Shown: positions 19,548-30,019 of the stretch, one piece after another
Layout of the letters: each line of letters begins with the position of its first letter
Position numbering within the stretch: the stretch's first letter is position 1
Source of the DNA: Chitinophaga sedimenti
Lineage (GTDB): Bacteria; Bacteroidota; Bacteroidia; Chitinophagales; Chitinophagaceae
Assembly: GCF_023156195.1 (NCBI RefSeq)
Contig: NZ_JAKUKA010000001.1
Span: 1,178,001 to 1,242,000 of the forward strand
Direction of reading: 5' to 3'
DNA: 64,000 nt
The notes under the pieces: model-generated
What the model was told of the DNA's origin: nothing
Seen by the model: the letters and a program-made list of their open reading frames with translations, nothing else
Databases searched by the model: none
Position numbers and translations under genes: made by a program

Positions 19548-22363
19548 ATGACAAAATATATAAAATTTCCGGGCCTGACGGGCGCACTGGTTGCCTTGTT
19601 TAGTCTGGCAACATATGCGCAGCAAAACACTGCCCCTGAAGATACGGCCACACAACAGCGCACCACGTATGGCGATGAAGAGGTATTTATTCCTTTTGCC
19701 ACCCGTACCCGTGCGGAACTTAATTATGCGGTGAGCGCCCTGCGGTACGACCAATTATCTAAAATTCCCACGAGTAATATGTCTGGCTTGTTGATAGGCC
19801 GGTTAAGCGGGTTATGGGTAAACTGGACCGGCAACCTGCCCGGCGGCGGCAACCTCACGCACATGGTAAGGGGCCGTTCTTCTTACGCCGGCGGTAATAC
19901 GCCGATGGTACTGGTAGATGGCGTGGTACGGGACTTTGAGGATATGGACATCAACGAAATTGAAAGCGTATCAGTATTAAAAGATGCGGGCGCACTGAAC
20001 TGGTACGGCCTTAGCAGCGGAAACGGCGCTATATTGGTGACCACCAAACACGGCAAAGCCAATACACGCCAGATTACCGTAGATGCGCAGGGTGGCTTCC
20101 AGGTAGCAGCCAATCTGATCAGGCCACTCAATTCCTACGACTTTGCGACCCTTTACAACCAGGCGCTGACCAATGTTGGTCAGGCCCCCGCGTACAACGC
20201 CACGGCACTGGAGGCGTATAAAAATCATACGAACCTTTACCTGTACCCCGACAATAACTACCAGGAGCGTTTCCTGAACAAATCGGCCCCGACGCAGCGT
20301 TACGCGCTGTCGTTCAGCGGCGGCAGCCAGCGCATACGCTACTTCACCACGCTCAGTTACTTTAACCAGCAGGGCCTGTTCAAACACACGAAGAACGATA
20401 ACTACGATTCCAACTATGGTTACAAGCGGTTTAACTTCCGTATTAACCTGGACTACGATGTGAGTGAGTCGCTGAGCGTTACATTGCTATCAGGCCTGCG
20501 GAGCGAGATCCGTAATGACGTGGGGGATGTAGCCTCATCGGTGCTGAACAACATCTCCAACCTGCCACCCAATGCGTTCCCGATATTGAACGAAGATGGC
20601 AGTTATGGCGGCACATCCATCTACCAGAATAATCCGCTGGGGCAGCTGCAGTCTACCGGCTATTCCCGCACCACCACCAACGTACTGCTGGCCAGTATTA
20701 TGGCGAAGCAAAAACTGCACTTCATCACCCCGGTTTATCTGCCAATATCTTTTTCTCTTACGATGGATATGGCAACTATGGAGATGGTTTAACGCAGAAT
20801 TATGCGGTAGTGAACAAGACGGTAACACCTGCGCAAACGTACCGTACACCCGCTGCTATCGCATACCGCACCGCGGCGTTCCAGACGAATACCAAGAACA
20901 ATGAGTTGTGGATGGGATTTGATTATGAGCGCACGTTTACCGGCCGTCATAAGTTGGTCGCTTCCGCACGCGTGCAACAGTACATCAGTGCCGCGGTCGA
21001 CCGCTTAGATTACCGGGAACGGATGCTGGTGGGCCGGGCTGACTATAGCTACAAGGAACGGTACATGCTCGGTTTTACCGGCAGTTACAACGGTTCGGAG
21101 AACTATGCCCCGGGACGCCGTTTCGGTTTTTTTTCCGGCGGTGTCGGGCGGGTGGCTCGCTTCTGACGAAAACTTCCTGAAGCAGTCCAAAACCATTGAC
21201 TATTTAAAAGTGCGCGGCTCCATCGGCCGCTCCGGTAATATCGGGCCCACTTACGACGCCAATGGCAACGTGGTGCGCCTGCCGTATCGCACACAGTTTA
21301 CCAGGGGCGCGGGGCCATTGCTGGGTTCTTCCTTCTCCACTTCCACCACGGCGTACCTCGTGAACCCCGCGGGCAACCCGGTAACTACCTGGGAAAAGAT
21401 CGACCGCGTGAACGTGGGAGCGGATATCGTGTTATTTAAAAACACCCTTACACTTTCTGCCGATTACTTCGATGAAACGCGTAAAGACATCCTCGGTTCT
21501 CCCAATTTGCCAGGTATCCCGGGCATGGCGATCGCGCAGGTAAACTCAGGTAAGGTAAACAGCAAGGGGGCTGATTTCAGTGGCATGTATGACCGGCAGT
21601 TCGGGGATGTAAATATTGCCCTGAACGGTAATTTCACGTATGCTAAAAACACCGTGCTGGCGCGTACGGTAACAAACGGGCTGGATGGCCAGTCGCAGGT
21701 GGGCCGCTACGTAAACAGTGGCCACTATTATATCGCGGAAGGCATTTTCCAGAGCCAGGCAGAGATAGCTGCCAGTCCGAAACAAACCCTTTCCGGCCTG
21801 GTGGTGCCGGGTGATATCAAGTATAAAGATGTCAACAATGATAAGGTGATCGATGCGAAGGATGATGTAGCGACAGATTATACAGACATTCCAAAAATGT
21901 ATTACGGCTTTGGCCTCACGGTGCGGTACAAACAGTTCGACCTGAGCACGCAGTTTCAGGGAGTGGAAGGCCGCACGATCAACCTTAACGGGCAATTGCA
22001 TGCAGGGCCCAATGGTTTTAATCAGCTGATGCTGGATAGCTGGACGCCCGCTACCGCCGCCACCGCGAAGTATCCGCGTGTTGGGTTAACCGATAATGGC
22101 AACAATACCGCTAACTCTACGTTCTGGCTGCGTTCGGGCGACTTCCTGAAAATGCGCACCGCCGAATTCGGGTATTCCACACCGGAGCGTTTTAACCAGC
22201 GGTATCGCTTTAAAGGCGCCCGCTTTTTCATCAGTGGTTATAACCTGTTCACGATCTCGAAGATCAATGACCGGGCATCGATCCCGAAACGCCAAACGCA
22301 GGCAGGGGGTCGAGTTTCCCGTATGTAAAAACCTATTCGGCAGGTATTAACGTTAAAATCTAA
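19548..22363 (+). CDS. Second SusC-like TonB-dependent receptor, without N-terminal beta domain
   Basis: A SusC-type receptor of about 938 residues in which the plug starts soon after the signal peptide (TGALVALFSLATYA). Neither STN nor carboxypeptidase-regulatory-like domain is present. Plug motifs are LTHMVRGRSSY, PMVLVDGVVRDFEDM and LSSGNGAILVTTKHGK. Breaks lie at the C4 run 20728-20731 (repair gives TPGLSANIFFSYDGYG), the T8 run 21127-21134 (RRFGFFPAVSGGWLAS, one T too many or two too few) and CC at 22271-22272 (NDPGIDPETPNAGRG, then FPYVKTYSAGINVKI and stop at 22361-22363). Lacking STN, it should be a passenger of the ECF-controlled locus rather than its sensor. Confidence 0.88.
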
Positions 22364-22368
22364 TCTAC

Positions 22369-24025
22369 ATGAACAGCAACGCTTTGAAAATATATAGTGC
22401 ATTACTCCTGCTGATGATTTGCGGCGGATGTAAAAAGATTTCTTCGCACCTGAGTACAGTGAGGGGCCGATCTCCGAAAGCGCTATCTGGACAACAGACC
22501 GGCGCGTGCGGGAGTACCTGAATAATGGATATACCTACCTGTTATCAAGATACAACGTAGATAACGGCGGGGCACTGCTGGCAAGTGGGAGCGACGAGGC
22601 AGTGAACTCGAACCTCAACAGCAATGTAAACTATTTCAATAATGGCACCTGGAGCAGCCTGAAAACTTTTGATGAACAATATACGAACCTGTATACCGGT
22701 TTGTGGGTGGTAAATACCTTCCTGCAGAAGTCGCCTACTGCAGTGGTATATCCTGCCAGCGACCTGGCGGGATTAAGGGGAGAAGCGTTTTTCATGCGGG
22801 CGATGATGCACTTTGAGTTGTTCAAAAGATATGGCGGCATTGTACTCGCCACGAAACCGTTTACAGCGGGCGATGATTTAAATCTGCCACGCAATTCGGT
22901 AGATGAAGTCGTGAAACACATCGTTACCGATTGTGACTCCGCCATTGCCCAGATAGGCCCGGCCTGGACGAGAGACTGGGACGCCGCCAACTGGGGCCGT
23001 GCCACCAAAGCCGCGGGTATGGCCTTAAAAGCCAAGGTGCTGCTGTACTATGCTAGTCCCTTATATAATACCGCTAATGATTTAGTAAGATGGCAGGATG
23101 CCGCTGATGCTGCGAAAGCACTGATAGACCTCAATAAACATGGCTTGCTTTCCAAAGCAGATTTTCCGTCGCTCTGGGACTACACGGCTACTGCGACTAC
23201 GTATAACAAAGAGGTGATATTTGCTACCTCTGCGAGCAACATTAACACGATTGAGTCCAATAATGCGCCCATTGGTTTTACCGGCGGGTTGGGCAGAACA
23301 AATCCCACGCAGGAGCTGGTAGATGCATTCGAGATGGCGAACGGCCTGCCGATTACCGATCCTGCTTCGGGGTATAATGCCCAGAACCCTTATGCTGGAC
23401 GCGATCCCAGGCTTAACCAGTTTGTTATATATAATGGCGCTACGTTTAAAACGGGCAGCCTGACCCGTGCCGTGGAAACTTTTGATGGCGGGCTGGATAA
23501 CGTACTAACGAACGTCAACAGTACGAAGTCGGGCTATTACCTGCGCAAATTCCTCAGCAGCAATGCTACCTACAACGTGACGAGCATCACGAACGTGCGG
23601 AGACCCTGGGTATTGTTCCGTTATGCCGATATACTGCTGGTAAGGGCGGAGGCATTGAACGAGGCGGTCGGCCCGGATGCGGAAGTGTACGATGCGGTGA
23701 ATGCAGTGCGTAACCGTTCCGGCATGCCTTCCCTGCCCGCAGGTTTGTCGAAAGACGAAATGCGCGCCCGCATCAAAAACGAAAGACGCGTGGAGTTGTG
23801 TTTCGAAGAGCAGCGTTTCTTTGACGTAAGGCGCTGGAAGGAGGGGGAAACTTACTTCAACAGGGCGGTACACGGGATGAAGATCACGAAATCCGGTACC
23901 ACGCTCACTTACACGCCATTTGTGATCGAAACAAGGTTATTTGCTGCGAAGAATTATTTTTATCCTTTCCAGCAGAGCGAAATCAATAAAGCGAAAAACT
24001 GTCCCAGAACCCTGGGTATGAATAG
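22369..24025 (+). CDS. Second SusD/RagB-like lipoprotein
   Basis: A SusD-family protein of about 552 residues paired with the second SusC, starting 5 bases after its stop. The true start at 22369 gives a lipoprotein signal (SALLLLMICGGCKKDFF) once one A is added at 22432-22436. The reading then continues as APEYSEGPISESAIW into YLNNGYTYLLSRYN. SusD features include LRGEAFFMRAMMHFELFKRY, WGRATKAAGMALKAKV and NERRVELCFEEQRFFDVRRW. A second break near 23994-23998 hides the normal end; repair gives KLSQNPGYE and a stop at 24023-24025. Confidence 0.88.
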
Positions 24026-24077
24026 CATTATCCTATCACCCGGTGGCAGCGATGCTGCCGGGTTTCAAAAATCAAAC

Positions 24078-25284
24078 ATGTCTGTACATTTCAGATCGGC
24101 AGTTGCAGGATTGCTTTTGTTAGTCAGCATCCACGTTACCGCACAAAAACGGATAAGTTCATGGGGAGATCGTGAACTATGACGAAACCACGGTTCCCGC
24201 TTATGTACTGCCCTCATTATTAAAAAACGTTAAAACATCCGCCGCCTGGGAAAGGCAGCGCCGACCGGAGCTCATTGAACTGTTCTCGGAAAACGTGTAT
24301 GGCCGTACCCCGCGTACGTTCGACAGCATCCGGTACCAGGTAACGAACGATGTGCCGGATGCGATGGAAGGGCGTGCGCATCTCAAAGAGGTGACAGTAA
24401 CGGTATGGAATAAAGGAAAGTCGGTAAGCATTCCCGTGGTTTTGTTCACGCCGAACAAACGGAAAGGCCCTGCACCGGCGTTCTTGCTGATCAACAACCG
24501 CCTCAAAAGAAATACCGATCCTACCCGCACGATCAAAAGCGAATTCTGGCCCGCGGAAATGGCGATCGACAGCGGCTATGCGATTGCTGCATTTAACGTG
24601 AACGATGCTGCACCGGATAAAAAGGACGCTTATCAGCACGGCGTGCTCGACCAGTTATTTCCTGAAGCGCTGGACCAGCCGGATGGTATGAAAGCCATTG
24701 GCGCTTGGGCCTGGGCAGCCAGCCGGATAATGGATTACTTTAAAACCAATCCCGATATCGACTTTAAAAAGGTGGCCGTTGTAGGACACTCCCGTGGTGG
24801 CAAAACAGCGCTGTGGGCGGGCGCGCAGGATACCCGTTTCGCGATGGTGGTGAGCAGTTGCTCCGGCAGTTCCGGCGCCTCGCTGGCCCGCCGCAAGTAT
24901 GGCGAAACGGTGAGCCTGATCAATAAACAGTTTGGTTATTGGTTCAATGATAACTATAAAAAATACATGAACAATGTAGAAGCGTTGCCGGTAGATCAGC
25001 ACATGCTCATCGCGCTGATCGCGCCGCGCCCGGTGTACACCACCAATGCGGTGGAAGACAGGTGGGCAGACCCCCGCGGTTCTTACTTGTCGCTGGTAAA
25101 TGCGTTGCCCGCCTACCAGTTGTATGATAAAAAGCTCACTATCCCCGCGGCGTTTCCGGCGGTGAACAACCCGGTAATGCAGGGGCCGATCGGGTATCAT
25201 TTCCGGGAGGGGAAACACGATCTGAACTTGTATGATTGGGGACAGGTGATAAAGTTTGCGGGAGATAGGTTTGGGAGGATGTAG
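24078..25284 (+). CDS. CE15-like glucuronoyl esterase / alpha-beta hydrolase, exported
   Basis: About 401 residues: signal peptide (SAVAGLLLLVSIHVTAQK), then an alpha/beta hydrolase resembling bacterial CE15 4-O-methyl-glucuronoyl methylesterases. The nucleophile elbow is VVGHSRGGKTALWAG (Ser about 205), the CE15-like segment VDQHMLIALIAPRPVY follows, and the catalytic His is probably in GKHDLNLYDW. It would cleave glucuronoyl esters, for example lignin-glucuronoxylan links or pectic uronate esters. The frame breaks at the A5 run 24145-24149; one extra A gives AQKTDKFMGEIVNYDETTVP. It closes the tandem SusC/D locus, which suggests a uronate-containing substrate. General acetyl-xylan esterase activity is the alternative. 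Confidence 0.8.
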
Positions 25285-25339
25285 CGGTAAATTGAGGAGG
25301 AACACCGGGGGCTCCGCATCGGTCTTCATAACAGTAATT

Positions 25340-25451
25340 AGGGGCTGACCAAAAAGTAAAATGAAGGCTTTAGTAATCGCATAAACGATAACAGGTCTCC
25401 GTCAGGTACCCGGATAAATTAGGGCTGACCATTACTTTTTGGTCAGCCCCT
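25340..25451. mobile_element. 112-bp element with 20-bp perfect terminal inverted repeats (MITE-like)
   Basis: The left end (25340-25359, AGGGGCTGACCAAAAAGTAA) is the exact reverse complement of the right end (25432-25451). TTA flanks both sides just outside the GGGG...CCCC ends, a possible 3-bp target duplication. A partial direct copy of the end (GGGCTGACC) occurs internally at 25422-25430. The ends resemble those of transposons, but no transposase lies inside. It sits between the convergent CE15 and lipoprotein genes. A large bidirectional terminator is the alternative, though the 72-base loop argues against that. Confidence 0.6.
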
Positions 25452-25467
25452 TAAGAATTTTTTTTTA

Positions 25468-26268
25468 CTACAAAACGTACGGGAACGTACTCGCATACAC
25501 CGTTACCGGGTTCATGGTGTAAGCATCGCTGGTCGTTATGTTCCGGATATACACGTATGAGCCAAAACTGCCATTAGCCCAGAAGTTGGGACCAGGTGTA
25601 GAGATGGGCACACCTTTAAACATTAAGCCGACTTCAGCCCAATCAAAGGTCGTATACCATCGGTAACGAGTAAGGGTGAAGCTCTGGTTTTCGGCAGGTA
25701 CTTCTCCTACCGTTTCGTAGAAATCGTTACCGCGGGGAGGACAGGATTCGTACATGTAGAGATAGTACTTGCTGCCACTTGGCGGTTGAGGGTAGGTGGA
25801 ATTGAACGTCCAGTGTACGCGCACTTCTGTTTTAGCGAGATCCGAGTAAACCTCGTAGCTGAAGCTGGCCGGTCCGGGAGGCGGGTTGCTCCCGTTGTTG
25901 GGCGCTCCGGTGTAAGTGTAGCTGGCGCCGGCTGTACCAAGGGGCGGTACACTCACAGATACATTAATCACGTCACCCACCACGAGGTTGTCTCCCACGT
26001 ATACATCCGGGTAAATTACGTTGCCGGCGTAGTAAAGCGGGATGTTACCGTTTTTCGTGACAGTGATGGAGTACGGACCTCCAGACGTAATGGTAAGGAT
26101 GTGGATCATTTGCGAATTTGGCGAGTAGTCGATGTGTATGGAAGCAACATTCGCGAGCTTCTCCGTCATCTTTTCGGTTTTCTTTGGCGGTATCACTGTG
26201 TCTTGTTTGGTACAGGATAACAAAAGGGCGAGGCACATTGCCCCCAGCCATAGTTGGGTTCTTTTCAT
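25468..26268 (-). CDS. Hypothetical lipoprotein
   Basis: A 266-residue exported lipoprotein: KRTQLWLGAMCLALLLSCTKQ ends in a lipobox Cys at about 20. The rest is predicted beta-rich and contains Gly/Pro/Asn linkers (YTYTGAPNNGSNPPPGPAS), then a domain with WTFNSTYPQPPSGSKYYLYM. I recognise no family. The linker between two beta sandwiches is what can be seen; glycan binding would be a guess. It is unbroken and appears to be a single-gene unit convergent with the CE15 gene. Confidence 0.7.
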   Translation of the reverse strand: MKRTQLWLGAMCLALLLSCTKQDTVIPPKKTEKMTEKLANVASIHIDYSPNSQMIHILTITSGGPYSITVTKNGNIPLYYAGNVIYPDVYVGDNLVVGDVINVSVSVPPLGTAGASYTYTGAPNNGSNPPPGPASFSYEVYSDLAKTEVRVHWTFNSTYPQPPSGSKYYLYMYESCPPRGNDFYETVGEVPAENQSFTLTRYRWYTTFDWAEVGLMFKGVPISTPGPNFWANGSFGSYVYIRNITTSDAYTMNPVTVYASTFPYVL

Positions 26269-26384
26269 TTACTAAGCGGGTTACGGGTTAAAAAAGACAA
26301 GTTATAGCTCAGTCCGTAAAAAGTGATTTTAAAATGATGAACGGCACAGGCATGTTTTTGGCTGTTGCGGTTATAAAAAACTAC

Positions 26385-26663
26385 ATGGGCATCGATAAAG
26401 TAATCGGCATCGCCGCCAGCGTGGCCACGGGTATTTCACTACTTCCCCAACTCATCAAACTGCTGCGGGAGCGGAAAGCGGAGAATTTGTCGCTGGGCAT
26501 GATGGCGGTATTATTGTCCGGGCTCATTCTATGGGTTATTTACGGCATCTACCAGGAAGACTATATCATCGTTACGTCCAATAGCGTTTCCCTCGTACTC
26601 AATGTATGTATTATTGTCCTCAGCCTGAAATACCGGCAGGGCAAGGAACTTCCCTCCAGGTAA
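26385..26663 (+). CDS. SemiSWEET-type sugar transporter (PQ-loop family)
   Basis: A 92-residue membrane protein with three hydrophobic helices, typical of bacterial SemiSWEETs, which work as dimers in bidirectional sugar transport. Helix 1 carries the PQ motif (ASVATGISLLPQLIKLLRER), helix 2 is MMAVLLSGLILWVIYGIY and helix 3 is NSVSLVLNVCIIVLSLKY. I chose MGIDKVIG at 26385 because SemiSWEETs begin just before helix 1; an in-frame Met at 26334 would add 17 atypical residues. The substrate is not predictable from sequence. Confidence 0.85.
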   Translation: MGIDKVIGIAASVATGISLLPQLIKLLRERKAENLSLGMMAVLLSGLILWVIYGIYQEDYIIVTSNSVSLVLNVCIIVLSLKYRQGKELPSR

Positions 26664-26736
26664 CTGGTTACCCATTGGAAAGGCATGGTGTTCCAGCACA
26701 TCTTCTTCACTAGTTTTGTATGGTTAAAAGTGACAG

Positions 26737-27735
26737 ATGATTTTCAGATGTATCAGCAGTTTATTGCTTGCTGCCGCCTTCCTTGGCTGTCAGGGACAAA
26801 CAAAAACGTCAACAATGGAACAAGATAGTGCAAAAGTGAATCCTTTATTATGTGATCCCGAAACAGGGATCTGTGAAATTCCGACTACCGGCGAAAGTGC
26901 TGCTGTGCAACGGGTCGTGTCCAATAACAAGCCGGTGCAGATCGTTTACTTTACCGACCCGATATGTTCTTCCTGCTGGGGCATTGAGCCGCAATTAAGA
27001 AGATTGAAACTTGAGTATGGTGGGGATGTTGAAATAAACTACCACATGGGTGGCTTGTTGCCTGACTGGAGTTATAACAGCGGCGGTATCAGCAAGCCGT
27101 CTGACGTGGCTCATCACTGGGACGAAGTAAGTCAATACTATAAAATGCCGATTGACGGCGATGTATGGCTCAGCGATCCGCTGCCCTCTTCCTATCCGCC
27201 CTCTATCGCGTTTAAGGCGGCGCAGTTGCAGGATAAAAGCAAAGCGATCGGCTTTTTACGGGTACTCCGCGAAATGGTGTTTCTGCAAAAGAAAAATATC
27301 ACGAAGTGGGAGCATATGGAGCAGGCGGGACTTCGGGCGGGGCTGGATACAAAGCAGTTGAAAGCAGATTATGAGGGAAGGGCAAAAGACTTATTTAACG
27401 AAGATCTTGCGCTGGGCAGAAAGCTGGGGGTAAGAGGATTTCCCACCATTTTTATCAGCAATGCGGCAGGCGAAAGTGAGATGGTCTACGGCTTCAAGCC
27501 CTATACAAACTTCGAGGCCGCCATTAAGAAAGTATATGCAGGCGCCGCTAAAACGGAGTACGCCAAAGATTGGAAAAATCTGTTTAACACGTATCCTACG
27601 CTGACGTTGCGGGAGTTTGCCGAGTTGAGCGAAACGTCCTTTACGCAGGCGGAACAGCTCCTGACGAACCTTGTGAACGAGCAGCACACGGAGATGACCA
27701 GTACCAAAAACGGTGCGATCTGGTCAAAACGATAG
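26737..27735 (+). CDS. DsbA-like thioredoxin-fold lipoprotein
   Basis: A 332-residue protein with a lipoprotein-type N-terminus (LLLAAAFLGCQGQT). The thioredoxin fold of the DsbA/FrnE type starts at about 68. The redox motif is CSSC in IVYFTDPICSSCWGIEP, and the cis-Pro region is VRGFPTIFIS near 230. It is probably an envelope disulfide oxidoreductase. After the thioredoxin fold, about 80 residues (TLREFAELSETSFTQAEQLL) look helical. An N-terminal Cys pair (LLCDPETGICEIP) could be structural or redox-active. It is intact and ends at a terminator shared with the convergent HxlR gene. Confidence 0.82.
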   Translation: MIFRCISSLLLAAAFLGCQGQTKTSTMEQDSAKVNPLLCDPETGICEIPTTGESAAVQRVVSNNKPVQIVYFTDPICSSCWGIEPQLRRLKLEYGGDVEINYHMGGLLPDWSYNSGGISKPSDVAHHWDEVSQYYKMPIDGDVWLSDPLPSSYPPSIAFKAAQLQDKSKAIGFLRVLREMVFLQKKNITKWEHMEQAGLRAGLDTKQLKADYEGRAKDLFNEDLALGRKLGVRGFPTIFISNAAGESEMVYGFKPYTNFEAAIKKVYAGAAKTEYAKDWKNLFNTYPTLTLREFAELSETSFTQAEQLLTNLVNEQHTEMTSTKNGAIWSKR

Positions 27736-27763
27736 TGTGTCTTAATAGTGTGAATATACTTTG

Positions 27764-27785
27764 CCGCGGGATGTTTATCCCGCGG
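27764..27785. terminator. Bidirectional terminator between DsbA-like and HxlR genes
   Basis: A perfect 9-bp stem, CCGCGGGAT / ATCCCGCGG, with loop GTTT, followed on the plus strand by TTATTTATTT. It abuts the HxlR stop and lies 28 bases after the DsbA-like stop. Confidence 0.8.
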
Positions 27786-28154
27786 TTATTTATTTAGGAG
27801 AGAAGAGCGATAGGAGATACCCCACTTCGCAATTTCGTCGATAATCGGGCTGAGGGTTTTACCATACTCGGTAATGGCATATTCTACCGTAATGGGTTTG
27901 GTATTGCAAACGGTACGGTTTACCAGTTGGTTTACCTCCATGTCCTGCAGCTCTTTCGACAGCATTTTAGGCGCAATTCCTTCCACTTCCCGGAGCAGGT
28001 CCATAAAACGCATACTGCCGCCCTGCATCAGGGTACCAAGGATGTGGAACTTCCACTTGCCGGACAGGATTTCCATGGTGTCTTTAATTGCCTGTATCCT
28101 GTTTTTACAGATGTTGGTGTTGTTTACTACGGATTGCTTTTTCATGGTCATCAT
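27786..28154 (-). CDS. HxlR family winged-helix transcriptional regulator
   Basis: A 122-residue HxlR/DUF24 regulator. The conserved N-terminal Cys is in NTNICKNRI, and the winged helix covers MEILSGKWKFHILGTLMQ, MRFMDLLREVEGIAPKML and KELQDMEVNQLVNRTV. HxlR proteins often sense electrophiles or redox stress through that Cys. Its start directly abuts the desaturase stop (28155), so it is the last gene of the acyltransferase-desaturase operon and may regulate it. Among the first three Met codons (MMTMKK) the real start is uncertain. Confidence 0.88.
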   Translation of the reverse strand: MMTMKKQSVVNNTNICKNRIQAIKDTMEILSGKWKFHILGTLMQGGSMRFMDLLREVEGIAPKMLSKELQDMEVNQLVNRTVCNTKPITVEYAITEYGKTLSPIIDEIAKWGISYRSSLLNK

Positions 28155-29120
28155 TTAAATACCCGTCATCATCTGTTTCTCCGGGTCCCAGACCTTCAGC
28201 CTGAAACAGGCGCGGATATCTTTAATACGCAGGGAGGTTGTAGTCGCCGTCTGCAATTCCGGTATCTCGTTAAAAGCGTCCGGTAAACGATAGAACGGAA
28301 TACGCGCATTGAGGTGGTGAATGTGGTGCAGCCCGATATTGCCGGTAAACCAAGCCATCAGTGGATTCATCAACATATGGCTGGAAGATAATAAAGCAGC
28401 TTTATCGTAACACCAGTTTTCTTTCGTGTTAAAGACTACACCCGGGAAGTTATGCTGCGCGTAAAACAGGTACGAGCCCAAAGCGCAGGCGATCATTACG
28501 GGAACGAGCATGAACAGCACCCAGGCCATCCAGCCGCCGTAAACGACCAGTAAAGCGGATATAGCGATGTGAAGTGTCAAAGATATCAATGCATCCCAAT
28601 GCCGGCGTGGGCTTGCAAGCAATGCGTTTACACACATGCCGATGAGGAACATAAAAAGGTAGCCGAACAGGATGGTGAGCGGATGCCTGGTAAACAGGTA
28701 CATTCTGCGTTCGCCGGGCGTCATCGCTTTAAATCCTTTGTCGGTAGCCACGGGATATGAGCCAATACTGGCGCTGAACAGTTTTGAGTTATGTTGATGG
28801 TGATAATCGTGCGAACGTTTCCAGATACTCGGTGGTGTGAGCAGGTAAATACCAAATGCGGTCATGATTACCTCGGCGAGTTTGCTGTTTTTAAGAATGG
28901 TATGGTGCTGATAGTCATGATAAATCACGAACATGCGCACCAGCAGCAGCCCTGCTAATACACTGCAAGCAATCTGCAACGGCAGGTAAGGCAGCAGAAT
29001 GGTGCCGGAAAGTGCAGCAATAACCAGGAATAACGTAGAGAGTGTATACCACCAGCTACGCCCGCGCTGCTCGTGCGCGTACTCCTTGGTGGCCAGAATG
29101 AGTTGTTTTCCTTGTAACAT
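28155..29120 (-). CDS. Membrane fatty acid desaturase
   Basis: A 321-residue integral membrane desaturase/hydroxylase introducing a double bond or hydroxyl into acyl chains. The three His boxes are visible: HDYQHH near 72, HDYHHQH near 106 and LHHIHH near 270, together with HNFPG near 225. Several hydrophobic segments separate them (TLFLVIAALSGTILLPYLPL, MLVPVMIACALGSYLFY). It starts 9 bases after the acyltransferase stop and ends flush with the HxlR start. The operon suggests membrane or lipid A acyl remodelling. No frame break was seen. Confidence 0.85.
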   Translation of the reverse strand: MLQGKQLILATKEYAHEQRGRSWWYTLSTLFLVIAALSGTILLPYLPLQIACSVLAGLLLVRMFVIYHDYQHHTILKNSKLAEVIMTAFGIYLLTPPSIWKRSHDYHHQHNSKLFSASIGSYPVATDKGFKAMTPGERRMYLFTRHPLTILFGYLFMFLIGMCVNALLASPRRHWDALISLTLHIAISALLVVYGGWMAWVLFMLVPVMIACALGSYLFYAQHNFPGVVFNTKENWCYDKAALLSSSHMLMNPLMAWFTGNIGLHHIHHLNARIPFYRLPDAFNEIPELQTATTTSLRIKDIRACFRLKVWDPEKQMMTGI

Positions 29121-29129
29121 TGCGGTGAT

Positions 29130-30019
29130 TTAGGCTTGTGCTGTTTTAATGGTTCGTTTATGTTTCCATCTGCGGTGCGACCATAGCCAGGTAGCTGGCT
29201 GGCGCACAATGTCAGCTTCAAGCCGCGCGGTATGGATGCTGGTGATATGTCCTGCTGGTTCGGTGGCAGGTGATTCTACCAGAATTTCTGCGTCTACGGT
29301 GTAATATCCTCTTTTTCACGAATAACGGATACATAGACAACCTGGTAGTTCATTTTAGCAGCAATGCGCTCAGTGCCGGTAAACACGGCTGTGTCCTGGT
29401 GTAAAAAGTTCACCCATTGAGCGTTGTCCGGGTGAGGGGACTGGTCAGCGATCAGCGCTGTAGCGTTTATTTCTCCCCGCAGTTTCACCATTTCGCGGAA
29501 AGTTTCTTTCATCGGGATCAGTTTGGTGCCGAAACGCGTACGCATACGGTACATCAGTCCGTCAAATTCTTTATTACGAAGCGGATGGTATACCACGTAC
29601 AATTGTTGCGGACATAAAATGCTGAATGTATTGCCCGCCCACTCCCAGTTGCCCTTATGACCCATAACGAGCACTACGCTTTTACCTTCGGCATGCAGCT
29701 GATTAAACAAGGCCACGGCAGATGGTGTTAGCGCGCAATGACGAAGCATGGCAGCTTTGCTAATGGTAAGCGTTTTGAAAGTTTCGAGGAACAGGTCGCA
29801 GAAATAGCGGTAAAAGTCACGGCGGATGGCAGCCAGTTCTTTTTCCGATTTGTCGGGGAACGAGTTCGCAAGATTTTGCGCGACCACGTTTTTCCTGTAA
29901 CCGACTACGTAGTAAAGCAAGCAGAAAAAGAAATCTGAAAGCAGGTAGAGCAAAGGAAAAGGAAGAATGCTAATAAAGTAAACAACTGGTAATAGCAGGT
30001 AATAAAAAATTCGACTCAA
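29130..30019 (-). CDS. LpxL/HtrB-type lysophospholipid acyltransferase
   Basis: An acyltransferase of the LpxL/HtrB family, adding acyl chains to lipid A or a related lipid at the inner membrane. The HX4E catalytic motif is in VLVMGHKGNWEWAG, and the N-terminal membrane segment is IFYYLLLPVVYFISILPF. The frame breaks at the T5 run 29312-29316; one base turns the early stop into REKRGYYTVDAEILVESP and a natural end (KRTIKTAQA) at 29130. The frame is open to a Met at 30268, but those 80 or so residues look non-coding. I place the start at a TTG (30019, giving LSRIFYYLLL) just before the conserved helix; this start is uncertain. Confidence 0.75.

Noticed and set aside
19548..22363. Second SusC as a decayed pseudogene
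   Set aside because: All barrel and plug motifs are present once three single-base errors are repaired, and the partner SusD follows directly.
25340..25451. CRISPR-like or riboswitch interpretation of the inverted-repeat element
   Set aside because: There is only one pair of inverted ends and no array of direct repeats with spacers; no known aptamer fold is apparent.
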